Below the pieces are notes generated by a model. That model was not told the DNA's origin and made no database searches. It saw nothing but the letters and a program-made list of their open reading frames with translations. The translations under genes and the position numbers were made by a program. A stretch of DNA of 64,000 bases from Bidens hawaiensis (lineage: Eukaryota > Streptophyta > Magnoliopsida > Asterales > Asteraceae), in assembly GCA_021521415.1 (NCBI GenBank), contig JAIQDT010000191.1, positions 2,356,001 through 2,420,000 of the forward strand. Direction: 5' to 3'. The number at the start of each line of letters is the position of its first letter. The stretch's first letter is position 1. This document shows, in pieces, positions 21,750 to 34,166 of the stretch.

Positions 21750-22940
21750 GAAACGAGTAACATAAAATAACCCAATAATACGAACGAAACCTTTAATATC
21801 CCACGTGTCGCGATCTGGTCACTCACCGCCCCCTCTCAAGCCACCAGATTGCTTCATTTGTAGTCTTTTTATGCTTTTGAACCGCTTTGACGAGTATGGG
21901 GCTTCTAACGAAACCCGGATAGCCCACGGGTCATAACAACTCATCTTAACATTTCCCGCTTTCCTCTTCCTGCGAGACTTTGCTCACACCCACCTTTATC
22001 GCTGGTGTGGATTGAAACAAGGAGAAGACTGAGCGAAGTTCATGGTGGATTGACATTCTTTCTCTATCTTCAATTGCAAAACCTTACCTTTCAATCAACG
22101 ATTCCATGGTGCGATAGCAACACATTAATAGCAAACTAATTTTGAATCCATTTTTTTGCAGGCGTCTTTTACTTATTATGCTAATTTCAAATTAAATTCA
22201 ATAAGTAAGTTGTATCATTGCCCTTAATCTATATGTATACCTAAAATTGATGAGCTTTTGTTCTATATTTAAGATCGACATTTGTTAACTATTAAAGATT
22301 CATAGTTCTTTATTAATTAGGTTTTTTCGTTAATCTTTTTAAGGTTTTATGATATATATCATTATTATTGTATTAAATTTTAATAGGTTATTTCCATTAG
22401 TGTTCTGATTAAGGTTATTTTTCGTTATGCCTCTGTTAGTTATTGAAGATCATTTGAGGTTTATGATCCCGATAACAAAATTATGACTGGATAAGTTGCT
22501 GAAACTTTACACCCATCTAAATTGTTGGGTCTTATATTTTAGACCGACGCATCGAATTAATATGTGAGTGAAAAATATATTGTTTGGTCTCAACCAAGGG
22601 TGGATGGCTTGAAGACCAAGTCATGCTAGATTAGTATAAATAGATGTTTTTGTTCATTTGTCTAGCATTGAGTTCATTGTGTATTGATTTAGATATAGGG
22701 TTTTATCCCTATGAGAGAGTCTCCTCCCCGGGATAAGCTCTCCCGGTATGGATGATATTTCTTGTGTATGTATGAATGAATGTATGAGTGGTTCATCTTT
22801 AAGAGAATCATTCGACTAATGATATCATACTACCATTTCTATCTTGTTTGTGTTTCGATTACATATATGTGTTCATCCTACTTTATTGATTATTGTTAAT
22901 TAAATTAGGCTCCCTCCCAATAAATCTCATCCATCCAAAT
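19739..22940. other. 3.2 kb without recognised genes
   Basis: A/T-rich intergenic DNA. It holds an (AT)n run (21693-21746) and two diverged direct copies of a ~130-bp segment (21281-21415 and 21793-21925, both with GTGTCGCGAT and CAGATTGCTT). A possible decayed LTR or promoter lies around 22520-22900 with a GTATAAATAG box near 22636. Short ORFs at 20412-20821 look like chance. Confidence 0.5.
21693..21746. repeat. (AT)n microsatellite
   Basis: Perfect dinucleotide run of about 27 units between the two diverged copies of the 130-bp repeat. Confidence 0.95.
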
Positions 22941-23463
22941 TGTAACATCCCGTTTTCCTGTTTTGGTTAATAAAATAATAATATTAATTATTATTAAGTT
23001 GGGATTGTATTGGGTTGAGCAATTAATAATATGAATGATGGACTTGGATTAATAAAGATGGAAGAAAGATCATGGGCTTAAGCCCGTGGTCCATAATATG
23101 TAAACTATTATTATTAATTATTCCATTCATTCCACTCATTCCATACACCAGTCAAAACACACACTTAAGCTCTCTCTCATCTTTCTCTTTCTCTAGCCGA
23201 AATAACCAAGGAAACCTAGTATCGATCCGAGGTAATAACGTTATGGTATTATATTGATCTAAACTCGCTAGATCTAGTCGCGTAATGACGATCCGACACC
23301 CTAAACCTTTAAAGTCACGAGATCTGGATGGAATCGGGTATAAACCGATCGAAGGACGAGCTTAGGGTCACCCTCGCTCGGATCTGGAACATCGGGACGA
23401 AAAATGGTGAAAATGGTGTAACTCCCGTGGAGGATCTTTCAATATGATATCAACTGATCTTGA
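22941..23463 (+). repeat. Gyp4 LTR, 5' part only
   Basis: Begins TGTAACATCCCG as other gypsy LTRs here, with a site II-like TGGGCTTAAGCCCG (23073-23086) and an AG|GTAATA donor-like site near 23230. It is cut at 23463 by Copia-C, whose left LTR starts at 23464; the rest should lie right of the window. Confidence 0.6.
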
Positions 23464-23793
23464 TGTTGGTGCGCAAATCCAACACAAGATGATTAAAGAA
23501 AAAATAGCAAGAACACGAAGAACACAAAGGAATGCTTCAAAACATACGTTTATTACGTCAGATGCTTAAGCAAATACAATACTTTTGTTTCACACCAAAC
23601 AAACTCAACGATCAACAAAACCAGTTGAACCAACAACCTAACCCCTATACAATGAGATCTATATATATAAGGTAGCCGACATACTGGCCCAACAAAATCC
23701 CAAAGCCCACCGAGATCCATAAGGATCTCGGTTTACATATAAAACCCAAGACCAATACAACTAAGTACAAACCACCAAGTATAGACTCAAACA
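23464..23793 (-). repeat. Copia-C 3' LTR (330 bp)
   Basis: TG...CA ends. On the minus strand it follows a polypurine tract CCAAGGGGGAGA (23794-23805). A TATA motif (about 23655-23666) is read on the minus strand. Confidence 0.85.
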
Positions 23794-23821
23794 TCTCCCC
23801 CTTGGTTTGTAGCTTCGTTCT

Positions 23822-25125
23822 TTAATCCTGCTCCATGTAGTCAATGTCAGCATCCTTCAAACCACCTGCCCAAAATTTAGTTCTGATGATTGAATCAGCC
23901 ATACTCGTGTATTCCTTTGCAGCTATTTTAAAGATTGGGTCAGCCATTATTTGAAATGTGCTAAGGGTCTTGATATCTCTTTCTCCAAGTTTGAGCAAGT
24001 CTCTTGGATCAACAAATCTGTACTGCCCGTTGCCCTTCTATAAGCGTATAACAACAATGGCAGTCTCACTATCGTAAATCCAGAACCTCATATTGTCCAA
24101 GGTACCATTTGGAATGGCGTTAGGTACAGGAATATGAGTAGCCTTATTGGAGGCAGGCCACATGACGTTTACCTTGGTATTTCCTGTTCGTGGATCCCTA
24201 ACCACCTTTGCCTTCTTCAAAAATGACTAAGCGGTCTTCATATTAGGAAATACATTGTCAAATTGACGGCGTAGAAAGTTCCAGAAGTCTTTTGCCCGCT
24301 TTTCATGAGTTGGGTTGTGGAATGGATCATTGATTAGGTCGCTGAGATCTACCTTTGTCCAAGACCCGAAGTCCTTTATCTTCTTGTAGTATTCGGTAGT
24401 CCCAGACTTCCGTTTAACCCACCACATGTTCTTGTCAGCATCAAAACCCCACGACATGATTCCAGAACGATCACCATATTTATCTAAAAATCCTTTTGGA
24501 AAGGTGACAAAGAACCTATCGGGATGATCGGACGACTCATCATTCAGATTGGAATTCTTCATTACGAAGAGCTTTTTCTGAATTCAGTCTGATTTCTCTT
24601 TTGTCATTAGAGGAGCAGACATATATTGTTCCAGTGTCTCATATTCATCTATGTTGGTAGCTGGACGACCACTGGAACTGCCACCTTGATCAACTTGAGT
24701 TGTCCTTGACGTTACATCATCACTGCTTTTGATTCATCTCCAAACTTGTGAATGAGTTTTTGTTGGAGGTCTAAGTACATAGCAGTTAATCCTCCCATGT
24801 TGGACTGAAGCTCTTTGATCTTGGAATCCTTTCAGAGTTGCTAGCCTCAAGTTCTTGAATACGTACGTCTTTTACCACAGAATCTTGTTCGAGCTCAAAA
24901 ACTCGACGTTGTAAAGCTTGTACGTCAGCAGGAAAGTCTCTTGCGTGGCGAGAATCTGTGAAATCTTCTCGGAGGCACTAGAGCTTGACTGACCCTGATT
25001 GGTTGGGTCAGAAGATCCAGATGGGGCATCAGTATGTTGTAATTCAGCCTCAAAGTCGAACTCACGAGAAATATCATCAAAACTTTGATCTTGAGTTTGA
25101 GGCTCAGCAGTGGATGGACTGGGAT
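23822..25125 (-). pseudogene. Copia-C ORF3, C-terminal part
   Basis: Continues the frame interrupted at 56338. It contains an acidic Ser/Gln-rich stretch (near 24900-25120), then a conserved C-terminal domain with FWIYDSETA and a helical tail, ending at the stop 23822-23824. The C-terminal layout matches Copia-B ORF3 (NLKCWYVDSQTA and the following helix at about 37400-37600). Stops or frameshifts lie near 24221-24226, 24037 and 24563-24870. With the upstream half at 56338-57528 it makes one third-gene pseudogene in env-like position. Function unknown. Confidence 0.75.
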
Positions 25126-25526
25126 TGTAAGGCCCCATTACCGGTGCCCTACATTTGGTGTCAGATTTACATATAAACACAGTTCTAAATATCAGAGTTA
25201 ATTAAAACTTTCGTAGAATAATATAAAACATCAACAGTCATTACAAACATTCATCATCTTGTCTTTAAAACATAACCTAAACATGTCTGTTAGTTCAAAA
25301 TATAACAAATAGATCTTCAGATGCCAGCTTCTTTATTCTACCGCCATGTGTCCCCGCTCAAGCCAGCTGTCTCATTCTACTCACCTGCGTGCATACTAAA
25401 AGTCAGCTATGCTGAGTGAGTTCTAGTTAATCACATAACATACAATACGTACACTTACCTTCCATTATGCATCCGAAGACACATAATAATTACATTACTA
25501 TTTTACTTTCATTACATAAATTCATA

Positions 25527-25556
25527 CATACATACATACATACATACATACATACT
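25527..25556. repeat. (CATA)n microsatellite
   Basis: Tetranucleotide run inside the Gyp2 3' LTR; its partner in the 5' LTR is at about 54506-54534 with a different length. Confidence 0.9.
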
Positions 25557-25587
25557 TTATTACTTTCATACTATATATTTACTGTCC

Positions 25588-25812
25588 ATTCTATCTCATA
25601 TATTATTAGGGTCTGATCTCTTCCTTTTCTATCTCATATATTATTAGGGTCTGATCCCTCTTTCCTTTGTCTATCTCAGATATTATTAGGGTCTAATACC
25701 TTTCTTGTCTATCTTAGATATTATTAGGGTCTGATCCCTCTTTACTTCTCTATCTCAGATATTATTAGGGTCTGGTCCCTTTCTTCTCTATCTCAGATAT
25801 TATTATGGTCTG
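25588..25812. repeat. tandem repeat in Gyp2 3' LTR, six ~36-bp units
   Basis: Units of the type CTATCTCAGATATTATTAGGG followed by TCTGATCCCT and a pyrimidine tail. On the element's sense strand each unit can form AGGG-N6-CCCT. The partner array in the other LTR is 54568-54803. Confidence 0.85.
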
Positions 25813-27300
25813 ATCCCTTACTTCTTCATCTTCGTACATTCCGTCTTTGCGTACTCGTAACATACATAACATTCTTTACTCTTTCATACACATTCATACA
25901 TACATCTATCACACACACCCATCTATAATATACATACCTCCCTTGTCAATACGTGCAATATCCGAAGATCGTTCACGTACCGACAAGCTTTCGATCACAT
26001 TCAAGATATACATAATCAACATATCAATCATACATGGCATACACTTACCATTTAAGGTAAGTGTATTAACTATCACATCGAGTATGCACACAACCCCGAA
26101 AACATAACAAAGAAATGGGGCTAGAAACTCACCTGGATGCGGTTACGTTCTCCGTTAATAGTTATTCCCTTCTTGAGCTGTGCACGGCTAACTGTATAAT
26201 ATTTACATGTATCAATTAACTATTACTACTCATATTGTATTTCTATCTTTATATAACCCACAGCGAACGGGGGTCCGGGGGCAGCGCCCCTTGCAGCGGG
26301 GTCTAGGGGCGGCAGCCCCTAGCAGGGTCCAAGGGGCAGAGCCCCTGGCTGGGGTCTTAACACATTTTCCATTAGGATTTAAAACTATTATTTAATTCGC
26401 TACCCAATTCTTTATGACGATTTAAGACTAATTCGTTAGCTGATTCGTCCTCCTGGTTCGTTATCTTTACATACCTTGATTCGTTCTCTGGCTCGTTACC
26501 TGATCATAACGAATTAGGTAGCTATTTCGTTATCTAAATTTAGCGAATAGTTGAGCTAATTCGTTATCAGGATATAACGAATGGACAGGCTAATTCGTTA
26601 ACAGATGGTTGAGCAAATTTGTTAACTCAGCTTAGCGAATTGCATCAGTCTTATCCAGACTTTGACTCAAGGGTGAAAGTCAAAAGTGCCAAGAACATCA
26701 CACAGTCAACATCAACGGATTCAGCCATTTATCCTCAAATCTCAACCAAATGACACGAGTATGGTATCAACAGATTCGTAATACCAGCGCCTATAAACCC
26801 CAATCAACGAAACATCCAAAAATCACGTTTTACACAGTCCGATTTGTTTGTTTATAACCCTGGTCTTTACACTACCGATTAACCCATCAATTGATATTGG
26901 ATTTCACTGAAAATTAGCTCGTTTGATTCGTTTCTATCATATGTATACAGATCTAAGATCATCTAAATGAATCCGGACCTAAATGAACGATTTCTAGTTA
27001 TAAACGTACCTTAGACGAGTCGAACTACGAACATGAGCTGGTCTTTGATGTTGTTTTGGTTCTTCACAACGATCTAGCACCAACAAGCTCGGGTTTTCAC
27101 CTTCGGATCTTGGTTAGGGTTATAGGATAGTGTTTGTGTGTATTTTCCAAGGTGTAGGCTATGGTGTAGAGATGGACAAAATGGAAAGGATTAGGGTTTA
27201 AGGGGTATTTATACTCCCTTAAGCCCATTGTGACACCCGGTAAATTTCTCAATCCTATAAACTAAGTAATCAACCTAATAATTAGGTGATTGTAAATATC

Positions 27301-27450
27301 GAGCGCGCCATGTTAGTCAGCGCGTGCATTTGTTATGTGCGCCCTGCGCGAGCGCGCCATGTTAGTCAGCGCGTGCATTTGTTATGTGCGCCCTGCGCGA
27401 GCGCGCCATGTTAAGAACCAGCGTGGGCATATGTTATATGCGCCATGCGC
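27301..27450 (+). repeat. 49-bp tandem repeat in Gyp1 LTR
   Basis: Two near-perfect copies (from 27301 and 27350) and a degenerate third (from 27399), rich in GCGC words. It lies upstream of the TATA box, so in U3, where promoter or enhancer repeats are usual. The copy in the 3' LTR is 34239-34388. Confidence 0.9.
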
Positions 27451-28112
27451 GAATATTTTGGCTTTATGTTTTCATGTACCTTAACGTTATGATGTCTAAT
27501 GGGTTGACCGTCACGCATGATGCTAAGGCGGGTGCACCCTAAATCGTTTATGCGCGTGCGGAAGGGAACTAACCTCCCCGCATGGCGGGAACATTGAGAG
27601 CTAGTTTGTCTGAAGCTCCAAGATGGAATTGACTTCAACATAACTGATCACTATGTTGAAATACCAAGACCACCTGGAGAATCTACAAATGAAACTCAAT
27701 GTCCCTGACTGCGAGAAGGTCACGCACCTACCCGCAGCAAAGAAATGTCCTTCACGCAGAAAGCTATGCGCACAAAGTAATACGCGCAGAACACTTAGTC
27801 TATTCTCCAGTTGTAAAGAGATTACTCCCGCCCAAAAGGAAACAGTAGCGTGTTTCAGAGATTTTCCACTTTTTACTGTACACTAACAAAAGTACCTGAA
27901 AAAGCACACTGTAACACGAAAAGTCAACTGTCAGCCACCCTATTCTCACCAACCCCAGACCTGCATGTCCTGACCAAATCAAATCAAAATCTTTTATCCA
28001 CTACTCCACTCTTAAATAAATAATAATAATTTCCATACTTTATCATCATTACCCCTAGATATGAAAAGATTACAATCCCCTAAAGCAAGGGATTGTGTTC
28101 CCTTGAGTTTGC

Positions 28113-28122
28113 CTATAAATAT
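28113..28122 (+). promoter_or_regulatory. Gyp1 LTR TATA box
   Basis: CTATAAATAT about 1350 bases before the LTR end, so transcription should start near 28145. The transcript then has a long R/U5 leader containing the splice-like sites and hairpin array. Confidence 0.7.
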
Positions 28123-28391
28123 GTAACCTAAATTATCACCCAAAACACACTTCAAAGAACTGCAAACTTGCACTAAGCCTCTCCCAAGCATCCGTTGTTT
28201 TCATTTCCGATCCTGTTACTAGGTAAGCCGAGAATATAACCTTGAGATCTACTTTCCAACCCTTATATTCTCCTATTTCTTGATCTTAATATATATGCTT
28301 CTTGTTATTTAATCGTATTCTAGACCTTCAATTCCAAGGCCAACACCAAGAAAACCCGAATCTCGATTTAATCCCTTAACAAGAACCACAG

Positions 28392-29150
28392 GTGAGTCTC
28401 ACAGCCCCTATCCTCGCTATTTTCACTATTTTTAAACTGTTTTCGGGGCGAGGGACACGTACCTAAGTAATATTTTATCATGGTATACTTACAAGCTATG
28501 CAAGCGATTATGTGTTTAAATTATATTTCATGATGAGCAATGCGAACGGTTATCTAAGGTTTTCGATGTGTGTGCGCTAGAACTCGAGTAAGTGATCACT
28601 TTACCATTGGAACTCTAAGGGTAGGGACTGCTGGTTTGATCCACCCACTCGTAGGGGTCGCACCTCTTTGCATGGACGAGTGCCTAGTATGGTCATGGGG
28701 CAGTACTATGGGTTTGAGCCCGCTCGTAGGGGTCGCACCTCTTTGCATGGACGAGCGCCTTGTTTTCCGGCACAACGTCCGCGCGTAACCCGCGGGACGG
28801 AATTATTGATTAGCTCGTAGTGGCAGCGCCACTTTGCATGGACGAGCACATTTTCCTGAAACGTCCGCGCGTAACCCGCGGGACGGAATTATTGATTAGC
28901 TCGTAGTGGCAGCGCCACTTTGCATGGACGAGCACATTTTCCTGAAATGTTCGCTCGTAAACCGCGGAACGATTTTATCAGAATATGCTGATAGAACTGT
29001 TTTACCAAGCATGTGTTTTAATGAAGATATCAGAATTATGTTTCAGAATGATTTGTATCAAGATTATAATGCAATACGATTTATCAAGTTACTAAAACTT
29101 GTGAACTCACTCAGTTTATACTGATTCGAATGTTTTTACGTGTCTTTCAG
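28392..29150 (+). other. candidate LTR-internal intron of Gyp1 (759 bp)
   Basis: The 5' side reads CCACAG|GTGAGTC, a consensus plant donor. The 3' side reads TGTCTTTCAG|GAG with CTGATTC upstream as a possible branch site. Another donor-like site, AG|GTAAGC, is at 28222/28223. Equivalent sites are found in Gyp2-family and Gyp3 LTRs. If spliced, the hairpin array would be removed from mRNA but kept in genomic RNA. Confidence 0.45.
28647..28970 (+). repeat. Gyp1 hairpin array with compensatory changes
   Basis: Four large stem-loops (28647-28681, 28722-28756, 28813-28847, 28899-28933) share an outer stem and an inner stem. The outer stem is ACTCGT/ACGAGT in the first and GCTCGT/ACGAGC in the others. 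The inner stem is AGGGGT/ACCTCT in the first two and AGTGGC/GCCACT in the last two. Between or after them lie three smaller stems (28776-28799, 28862-28885, 28949-28970), CGTCC/GGACG changing to TGTTC/GAACG. Changes on one arm are matched on the other. The short ORF through the array (28570-28788) is an artefact of the repeat. Confidence 0.85.
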
Positions 29151-29465
29151 GAGATAACTAGGTAGCGCATGGAGTCACACTTAGAGCACCTCACGCTGAA
29201 CATCTAAAACTAGCTTTTTGGAAGATTTTAGTTCTATCCCTTCGATGCGCGTGGTTGTTCCCGCCGCGCAAGGGGATATGGCGTGGAAATCAACAGTTTT
29301 TACACTTGGATGTTTTTATAATTTTTAAACAATGTAATGTATTTGTATTAAACTTTTCATGCGCAATAAAAATCTTTGAATGTTTGCAATGGCCCGTGCT
29401 TAATTATCAATCCCCACTCGCGCGCGCCCGGCTGTTTCCGCCGCTCAGGGCCGGGTGTGACAGAT

Positions 29466-29477
29466 TGGTATCAGAGC
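29466..29477 (+). other. primer binding site, Gyp1
   Basis: TGGTATCAGAGC, complementary to initiator Met-tRNA, three bases past the 5' LTR end. Confidence 0.92.
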
Positions 29478-29689
29478 CCTGGTTATAGCGAACTAGGAAA
29501 AGAAGTTTTAACCTAGACTATAACCGTTGGGGAATCACATGAAATACTTTTCAAAGAAAATATTTTCAAAAGAAACTATACACACACTTAGGAACACGGG
29601 TCACACAGTGTCTAGTAAATAATGACAACATTATGTGCTCAGAGTACATGCGCTAAGTTTGATATATTTCCATTCTCTTTTAAGCGAGA

Positions 29690-32600
29690 ATGCCTCCAAC
29701 TAAAGCCAAAGGAATTACCATGACACCCGAGGAACTCGCGGAAATAATCGCGCAAGCAATCGCAACACATGAGGCCAGCAAGGCCGAATCAAGTCAGGGT
29801 CGTCAGAATGAGACCCCAGAACCCGAATCAGGGGCCTTGGACAAAGGATGCTCCTACAAGACATTCATGGCCTGTAAGCCTTGGCCATTCAAGGGTACCG
29901 AAGGGGCCATTGGGCTCTACAACTGGATTGACAAGATGGAGACAGTTCTCTCCATTAGCGGATGTAGTGAGAACCAGAAGGTCCTTTACGCGACCTGCAT
30001 GTTCCAAGAAGCAGCTTCGTCTTGGTGGAAGCTTCAAACGAAAACATTGGGGCGAGAAGTTGCTCTCCACAAGACCTGGGAGGAACTGAAGGAAATGTTG
30101 ATGAGAAAGTTCTGCTCTCGCGCAGAAATTCAGAACCTACAACAGGAATTCTGGAACCACACCATGGTAGGAACGGATATCGACGCCTACAACAACCGGT
30201 TCAACGAGCTTTGCCAGTTGGTGCCAGACATGGCAAACACGGAGGAAAAGAAGATCGAGAGGTATATCTTTGGGTTACCTCCTGTTGTTAGGGTTCCGCT
30301 CAACGCCGCAGCGCCTCCAACCTTTGATGAGGCGGTAGCGCGGGCCATCACCCTTACAAGGGATACGGTCCGTGCGGGTTTGTTAACTACGCGCGGAATC
30401 GAGCAGCGAACCTCTGATCCCAAGAGGAAGTGGAACTCTCACCACCGAGGGTCCGACTCCAAGCAGCCACCGTTCAAGAAGCAGGAGAGCGTAAGGGCTT
30501 ACGCGATCCAAGCCGCGGAGCCATCAAGGAAAGGATACAGCGGGCCTCGCCCATGGTGCAACAAATGCAAGTATCACCACGAGGGTGAATGCGCAAGAAT
30601 CGAATGCGCCAAATGTGGCAGACCAGGGCACAAGACGATGAATTGCCGTGTCAGAGAAGCTGGAGCAAGCGACAACTGCTACGCATGCGGGAAGCCAGGG
30701 CATTTTAGTCGGGATTGCCCGCAAAAGGGAAACCAAGCTCGCGGAAGAGCTTTTGTGATCGGCGCAGGCGAAGCTAAAGAAGAGCCGAATGTGGTAACCG
30801 GTACGTTTTTGCTTAACGGACATTTTGCATCTGTCTTATTTGATACTGGCGCTGACCTAAGTTTTATATCTGCTGAGTTTAAAAACTCCCTAGGCTTAGC
30901 AACCAGTAGGCTAGACACGCCTTATACTATAGAACTAGCCAATGGTAGGCAGTTATGCGCGAACGAAAGAACTGAAGAATGTGTAATAGTCATGGGAGGT
31001 CACGGGTTCAATATTAATTTGTTGCCAATAGACTTGGGAAGTTTTGACATTGTGGTAGGTATGGATTGGTTAGTCGAGAACCACGCGGAAGTTATTTGCC
31101 ATGAGAAGCAGGTTCGGATCCCACTGTTGAACGGAGAAACCTTGGTAATTCAAGGGGAAAGAAGGGGAGTTGCGACGAAACTGATTTCGTGCCTAAAGGC
31201 GCGTAAGTGCCTAAGGAAAGGGTGCTACGCCTTCCTGGCGCATGTCGTAGAGAAGAAAGGAGATGAGCGAAGAATCGAAGACTTACCAGTAGTGCGCGAA
31301 TTTCCAGAAGTTTTTCCTGAAGATTTGCCCGGATTACCGCCGCCGCGACAAGTCGAGTTTCGTATTGATTTGGTCCCAGGAGCTGCGCCAGTAGCTCGAG
31401 CGCCTTATCGACTAGCTCCATCTGAGATGCAAGAGCTATCCAATCAGTTACAGGAACTATTGGATAAGGGTTTCATACGCCCAAGCTTTTCACCTTGGGG
31501 AGCTCCAGTACTGTTTGTTAAGAAGAAGGATGGTTCGTTCAGAATGTGTATTGACTACAGGGAGCTGAATAAGCTGACAGTCAAAAATCGGTACCCCTTA
31601 CCGAGGATTGACGACTTATTTGACCAGTTGCAAGGATCCAGTTATTATTCGAAGATAGATCTACGGTCCGGATACCACCAACTTAGGGTCCATGAGGAAG
31701 ATGTGTCGAAAACAGCCTTCCGAACTAGATACGGCCATTATGAGTTCTTAGTGATGCCTTTCGGGCTAACTAATGCGCCGGCTGTATTCATGGATCTGAT
31801 GAACCGCGTATGCAAACCATACTTGGACAAGTTTGTGATTGTGTTTATAGATGATATTCTGATTTACTCTCGGACCAAGGCCGAGCATGAGCAACACCTG
31901 AGATTGATTCTGGAATTGTTAAGGAAAGAAAAGTTGTATGCGAAGTTTTCCAAGTGCGAGTTTTGGCTTAGAGAAGTTCATTTTCTCGGTCACGTTGTAA
32001 ACGAGAAAGGAATACACGTTGATCCTTCCAAAGTCAAGGCCATCGAAAACTGGGAAGCGCCAAAAACCCCAACTGAGGTAAGGCAATTCCTAGGACTAGC
32101 TGGCTACTATCGACGCTTCATTGAGAACTTCTCCAAGATAGCTCTACCTCTGACCGCGCTAACTCAGAAAGACAAGAAGTTTGTTTGGGGCGAAAATCAG
32201 GAAGCAGCGTTTCAAATGTTGAAACAGAAGTTATGTAGTGCGCCAATTTTGTCTCTGCCCGAAGGGACGAACGACATCGTCGTTTACTGTGACGCTTCAC
32301 ATCAGGGACTCGGATGTGTCCTTATGCAGCGAGACAAAGTCATAGCGTATGCCTCGCGCCAACTCAAGACCAATGAGAAGAACTACACAACGCATGATCT
32401 GGAACTTGGAGCGGTTGTCTTCGCGCTAAAGATTTGGCGCCATTACCTCTATGGTACAAAGTGTGTAATCTTTACGGATCACAAGAGCCTTCAACATATA
32501 TTTGATCAAAAGGATTTAAACATGAGGCAACGAAGATGGGTTGAATTGTTGAACGATTACGATTGTGAAATTAAGTACCACCCTGGAAAGGCGAATGTGG

Positions 32601-34132
32601 TAGCAGACGCGCTAAGTAGGAAGGAGCGAATAAAAACGCTACGAGTCAAGGCTCTAAGGTTGACCATTCACGCAGATCTCTCTACCCGCATCCGAGACGC
32701 TCAGCATGAAGCCTTGAAACCAGAGTTTGTTAAAAACGAATGCCTTGGGAGTATGATTAAGAGTTTGGAACTTAAAGAGAACGGCAATCTATATTTCGCT
32801 AACCGCATATGGGTCCCTCTCAAGGGAGGATTGCGCGAGCAAGTATTAAACGAAGCTCACAAGACGCGGTATTCCGTACATCCTGGCGCAGACAAGATGT
32901 ACCAAGATGTTAAAGCGCTGTATTGGTGGCCCAATCTTAAAGGCGCCATCGCGACGTATGTCAGTAAGTGCCTGACGTGTTCGAAGGTAAAGGCTGAATA
33001 CCAGAAACCATCAGGGTTGCTTCAACAGCCAGAAATTCCCATGTGGAAGTGGGAACAAATCTCTATGGACTTCATCACCAAACTGCCAAGGACACCTGGG
33101 GGTTACGACACGATCTGGGTTATTGTGGATCGGCTAACTAAGTCAGCACACTTCCTGCCGATCAAGGAAACCGATAAGATGGAAAAGTTAGCCCGATTGT
33201 ATATTCGAGAAGTAGTTTCAAAACATGGAGTCCCAGTGTCCATCATTTCTGATAGAGATAGTCGGTTCACCTCAAGATTTTGGAGATCGTTACAAGGAGC
33301 TCTAGGTACTCGCCTTGATATGAGTACAACTTATCATCCTCAAACGGATGGGCAAAGCGAGCGAACAATCCAGACATTGGAAGATATGCTGCGCGCGTGC
33401 GCAATCGATTTCGGTGGTAGCTGGGATACTCATCTCCCATTGGTTGAATTTTCTTACAACAACAGCTATCACACAAGTATCAAGGCTGCGCCGTTCGAAG
33501 CTTTGTACGGGCGCAAGTGTAGATCCCCACTGTGCTGGGCTGAGGTGGGTGAAAAGCAAATGACTGGTCCAGAATTGATCCAAGAAACAACAGACAAGAT
33601 TTTTCAAATAAGGGATCGCCTTAAGACAGCGCGCGATAGACAGAAGAGCTACGCAGATGTGCGAAGGAAACCATTGGAATTTCAAGTAGGGGATAAAGTA
33701 CTTTTGAAAGTCTCTCCATGGAAAGGAGTCCCCCGTTTCGGCAAGCGAGGAAAGTTGAATCCGCGCTACATTGGACCATTTGAGATCCTGGAAAGGATCG
33801 GTCCGGTTGCTTATAAACTCCGTTTACCCGCCGAACTCAGTGGAGTTCATGATACGTTTCATGTGTCCAACCTCAAAAAGTGTTTATCTGATGAAACGTT
33901 GATTTTGCCGTTGGAAGAGATTCACATCGACAACCAGCTGCACTTCGTAGAAGAACCTATAGCAGTAACCGATTGGAAGGAACAAAAGTTGCGCAGAAGC
34001 AAAATCAAGTTAGTAAAGGTTCAATGGAACTCGAGGCGTGGGCCTGAATTCACTTGGGAAAGAGAAGATCAAATGCGCCAGAAATACCCACACCTCTTTC
34101 AGAGCATGGCTTCTGCCAGCAACGTCTCCTAA
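29690..34132 (+). CDS. Gyp1 gag-pol polyprotein (1480 aa)
   Basis: Single open frame giving capsid, protease, reverse transcriptase, RNase H and integrase, all processed from one precursor inside virus-like particles. The gag core is at about residues 50-250. A Cys/His cluster [12 protein letters not shown] lies near 290, then zinc knuckles at C306 ([14 protein letters not shown]) and C330 ([14 protein letters not shown]). The protease motif DTGA is at D385. RT carries FIDD with catalytic D721-D722, and RNase H begins with CDAS at D868. The integrase HHCC zinc domain starts at H1057, and the DDE triad is D1127, D1188, E1224 with exact DD35E spacing. A chromodomain-like tail (about 1424-1471) has [14 protein letters not shown]. 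No stop or frameshift. The start at 29690 is the first Met after the primer-site leader. Confidence 0.95.
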   Translation: MPPTKAKGITMTPEELAEIIAQAIATHEASKAESSQGRQNETPEPESGALDKGCSYKTFMACKPWPFKGTEGAIGLYNWIDKMETVLSISGCSENQKVLYATCMFQEAASSWWKLQTKTLGREVALHKTWEELKEMLMRKFCSRAEIQNLQQEFWNHTMVGTDIDAYNNRFNELCQLVPDMANTEEKKIERYIFGLPPVVRVPLNAAAPPTFDEAVARAITLTRDTVRAGLLTTRGIEQRTSDPKRKWNSHHRGSDSKQPPFKKQESVRAYAIQAAEPSRKGYSGPRPWCNKCKYHHEGECARIECAKCGRPGHKTMNCRVREAGASDNCYACGKPGHFSRDCPQKGNQARGRAFVIGAGEAKEEPNVVTGTFLLNGHFASVLFDTGADLSFISAEFKNSLGLATSRLDTPYTIELANGRQLCANERTEECVIVMGGHGFNINLLPIDLGSFDIVVGMDWLVENHAEVICHEKQVRIPLLNGETLVIQGERRGVATKLISCLKARKCLRKGCYAFLAHVVEKKGDERRIEDLPVVREFPEVFPEDLPGLPPPRQVEFRIDLVPGAAPVARAPYRLAPSEMQELSNQLQELLDKGFIRPSFSPWGAPVLFVKKKDGSFRMCIDYRELNKLTVKNRYPLPRIDDLFDQLQGSSYYSKIDLRSGYHQLRVHEEDVSKTAFRTRYGHYEFLVMPFGLTNAPAVFMDLMNRVCKPYLDKFVIVFIDDILIYSRTKAEHEQHLRLILELLRKEKLYAKFSKCEFWLREVHFLGHVVNEKGIHVDPSKVKAIENWEAPKTPTEVRQFLGLAGYYRRFIENFSKIALPLTALTQKDKKFVWGENQEAAFQMLKQKLCSAPILSLPEGTNDIVVYCDASHQGLGCVLMQRDKVIAYASRQLKTNEKNYTTHDLELGAVVFALKIWRHYLYGTKCVIFTDHKSLQHIFDQKDLNMRQRRWVELLNDYDCEIKYHPGKANVVADALSRKERIKTLRVKALRLTIHADLSTRIRDAQHEALKPEFVKNECLGSMIKSLELKENGNLYFANRIWVPLKGGLREQVLNEAHKTRYSVHPGADKMYQDVKALYWWPNLKGAIATYVSKCLTCSKVKAEYQKPSGLLQQPEIPMWKWEQISMDFITKLPRTPGGYDTIWVIVDRLTKSAHFLPIKETDKMEKLARLYIREVVSKHGVPVSIISDRDSRFTSRFWRSLQGALGTRLDMSTTYHPQTDGQSERTIQTLEDMLRACAIDFGGSWDTHLPLVEFSYNNSYHTSIKAAPFEALYGRKCRSPLCWAEVGEKQMTGPELIQETTDKIFQIRDRLKTARDRQKSYADVRRKPLEFQVGDKVLLKVSPWKGVPRFGKRGKLNPRYIGPFEILERIGPVAYKLRLPAELSGVHDTFHVSNLKKCLSDETLILPLEEIHIDNQLHFVEEPIAVTDWKEQKLRRSKIKLVKVQWNSRRGPEFTWEREDQMRQKYPHLFQSMASASNVS

Positions 34133-34155
34133 ATTTCGGGACGAAATTCGCTTAA

Positions 34156-34166
34156 CAGGGGGAGAA
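34156..34166 (+). other. polypurine tract, Gyp1
   Basis: CAGGGGGAGAA immediately before the 3' LTR; the RNase H-resistant primer for plus-strand synthesis. Confidence 0.9.

Larger units (their letters stand above)
25126..27228 (-). repeat. Gyp2 3' LTR, larger part
   Basis: Same family as 54100-56337. The LTR is cut at 27228 by Gyp1 and continues at 36401-36549. It contains the tandem array at 25588-25812, GC hairpins at 26266-26356, ATAACGAAT repeats at 26392-26640 and a TATA box (27205-27215). Gyp1 lies 13 bases upstream of the TATA box in transcription order and separates it from the site II-like motif now at 36401-36422. Confidence 0.88.
27229..29462 (+). repeat. Gyp1 5' LTR (2234 bp)
   Basis: TG...CA ends. 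In order: a 49-bp tandem repeat (27301-27450), TATA box (28113-28122), donor-like AG|GTAAGC at 28222/28223, CAG|GTGAGT at 28391/28392, a hairpin array (28647-28970) and a polypyrimidine-CAG acceptor ending at 29150. The 3' LTR repeats all of these 6938 bases downstream. Confidence 0.95.

Noticed and set aside
22520..22900. Solo copia LTR with a GTATAAATAG promoter
   Set aside because: A TGTTGGG-like start can be proposed, but I found no matching CA end or TSD.
28647..28970. Regularly spaced palindromic repeats resembling a CRISPR array
   Set aside because: Plant LTR context, only four irregular units, inter-repeat segments that are themselves repeated, and an identical copy in the other LTR. 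It is an LTR hairpin array.
28570..29124. Short ORFs with repeated LVGVAPLCMDE-type peptide
   Set aside because: Translation of the hairpin repeat; present in both LTRs and not expected to be coding.
29466..29477. Possible tRNA gene remnant (initiator Met 3' end)
   Set aside because: Only the 12-base primer complement is present, directly next to an LTR; it is a primer binding site.
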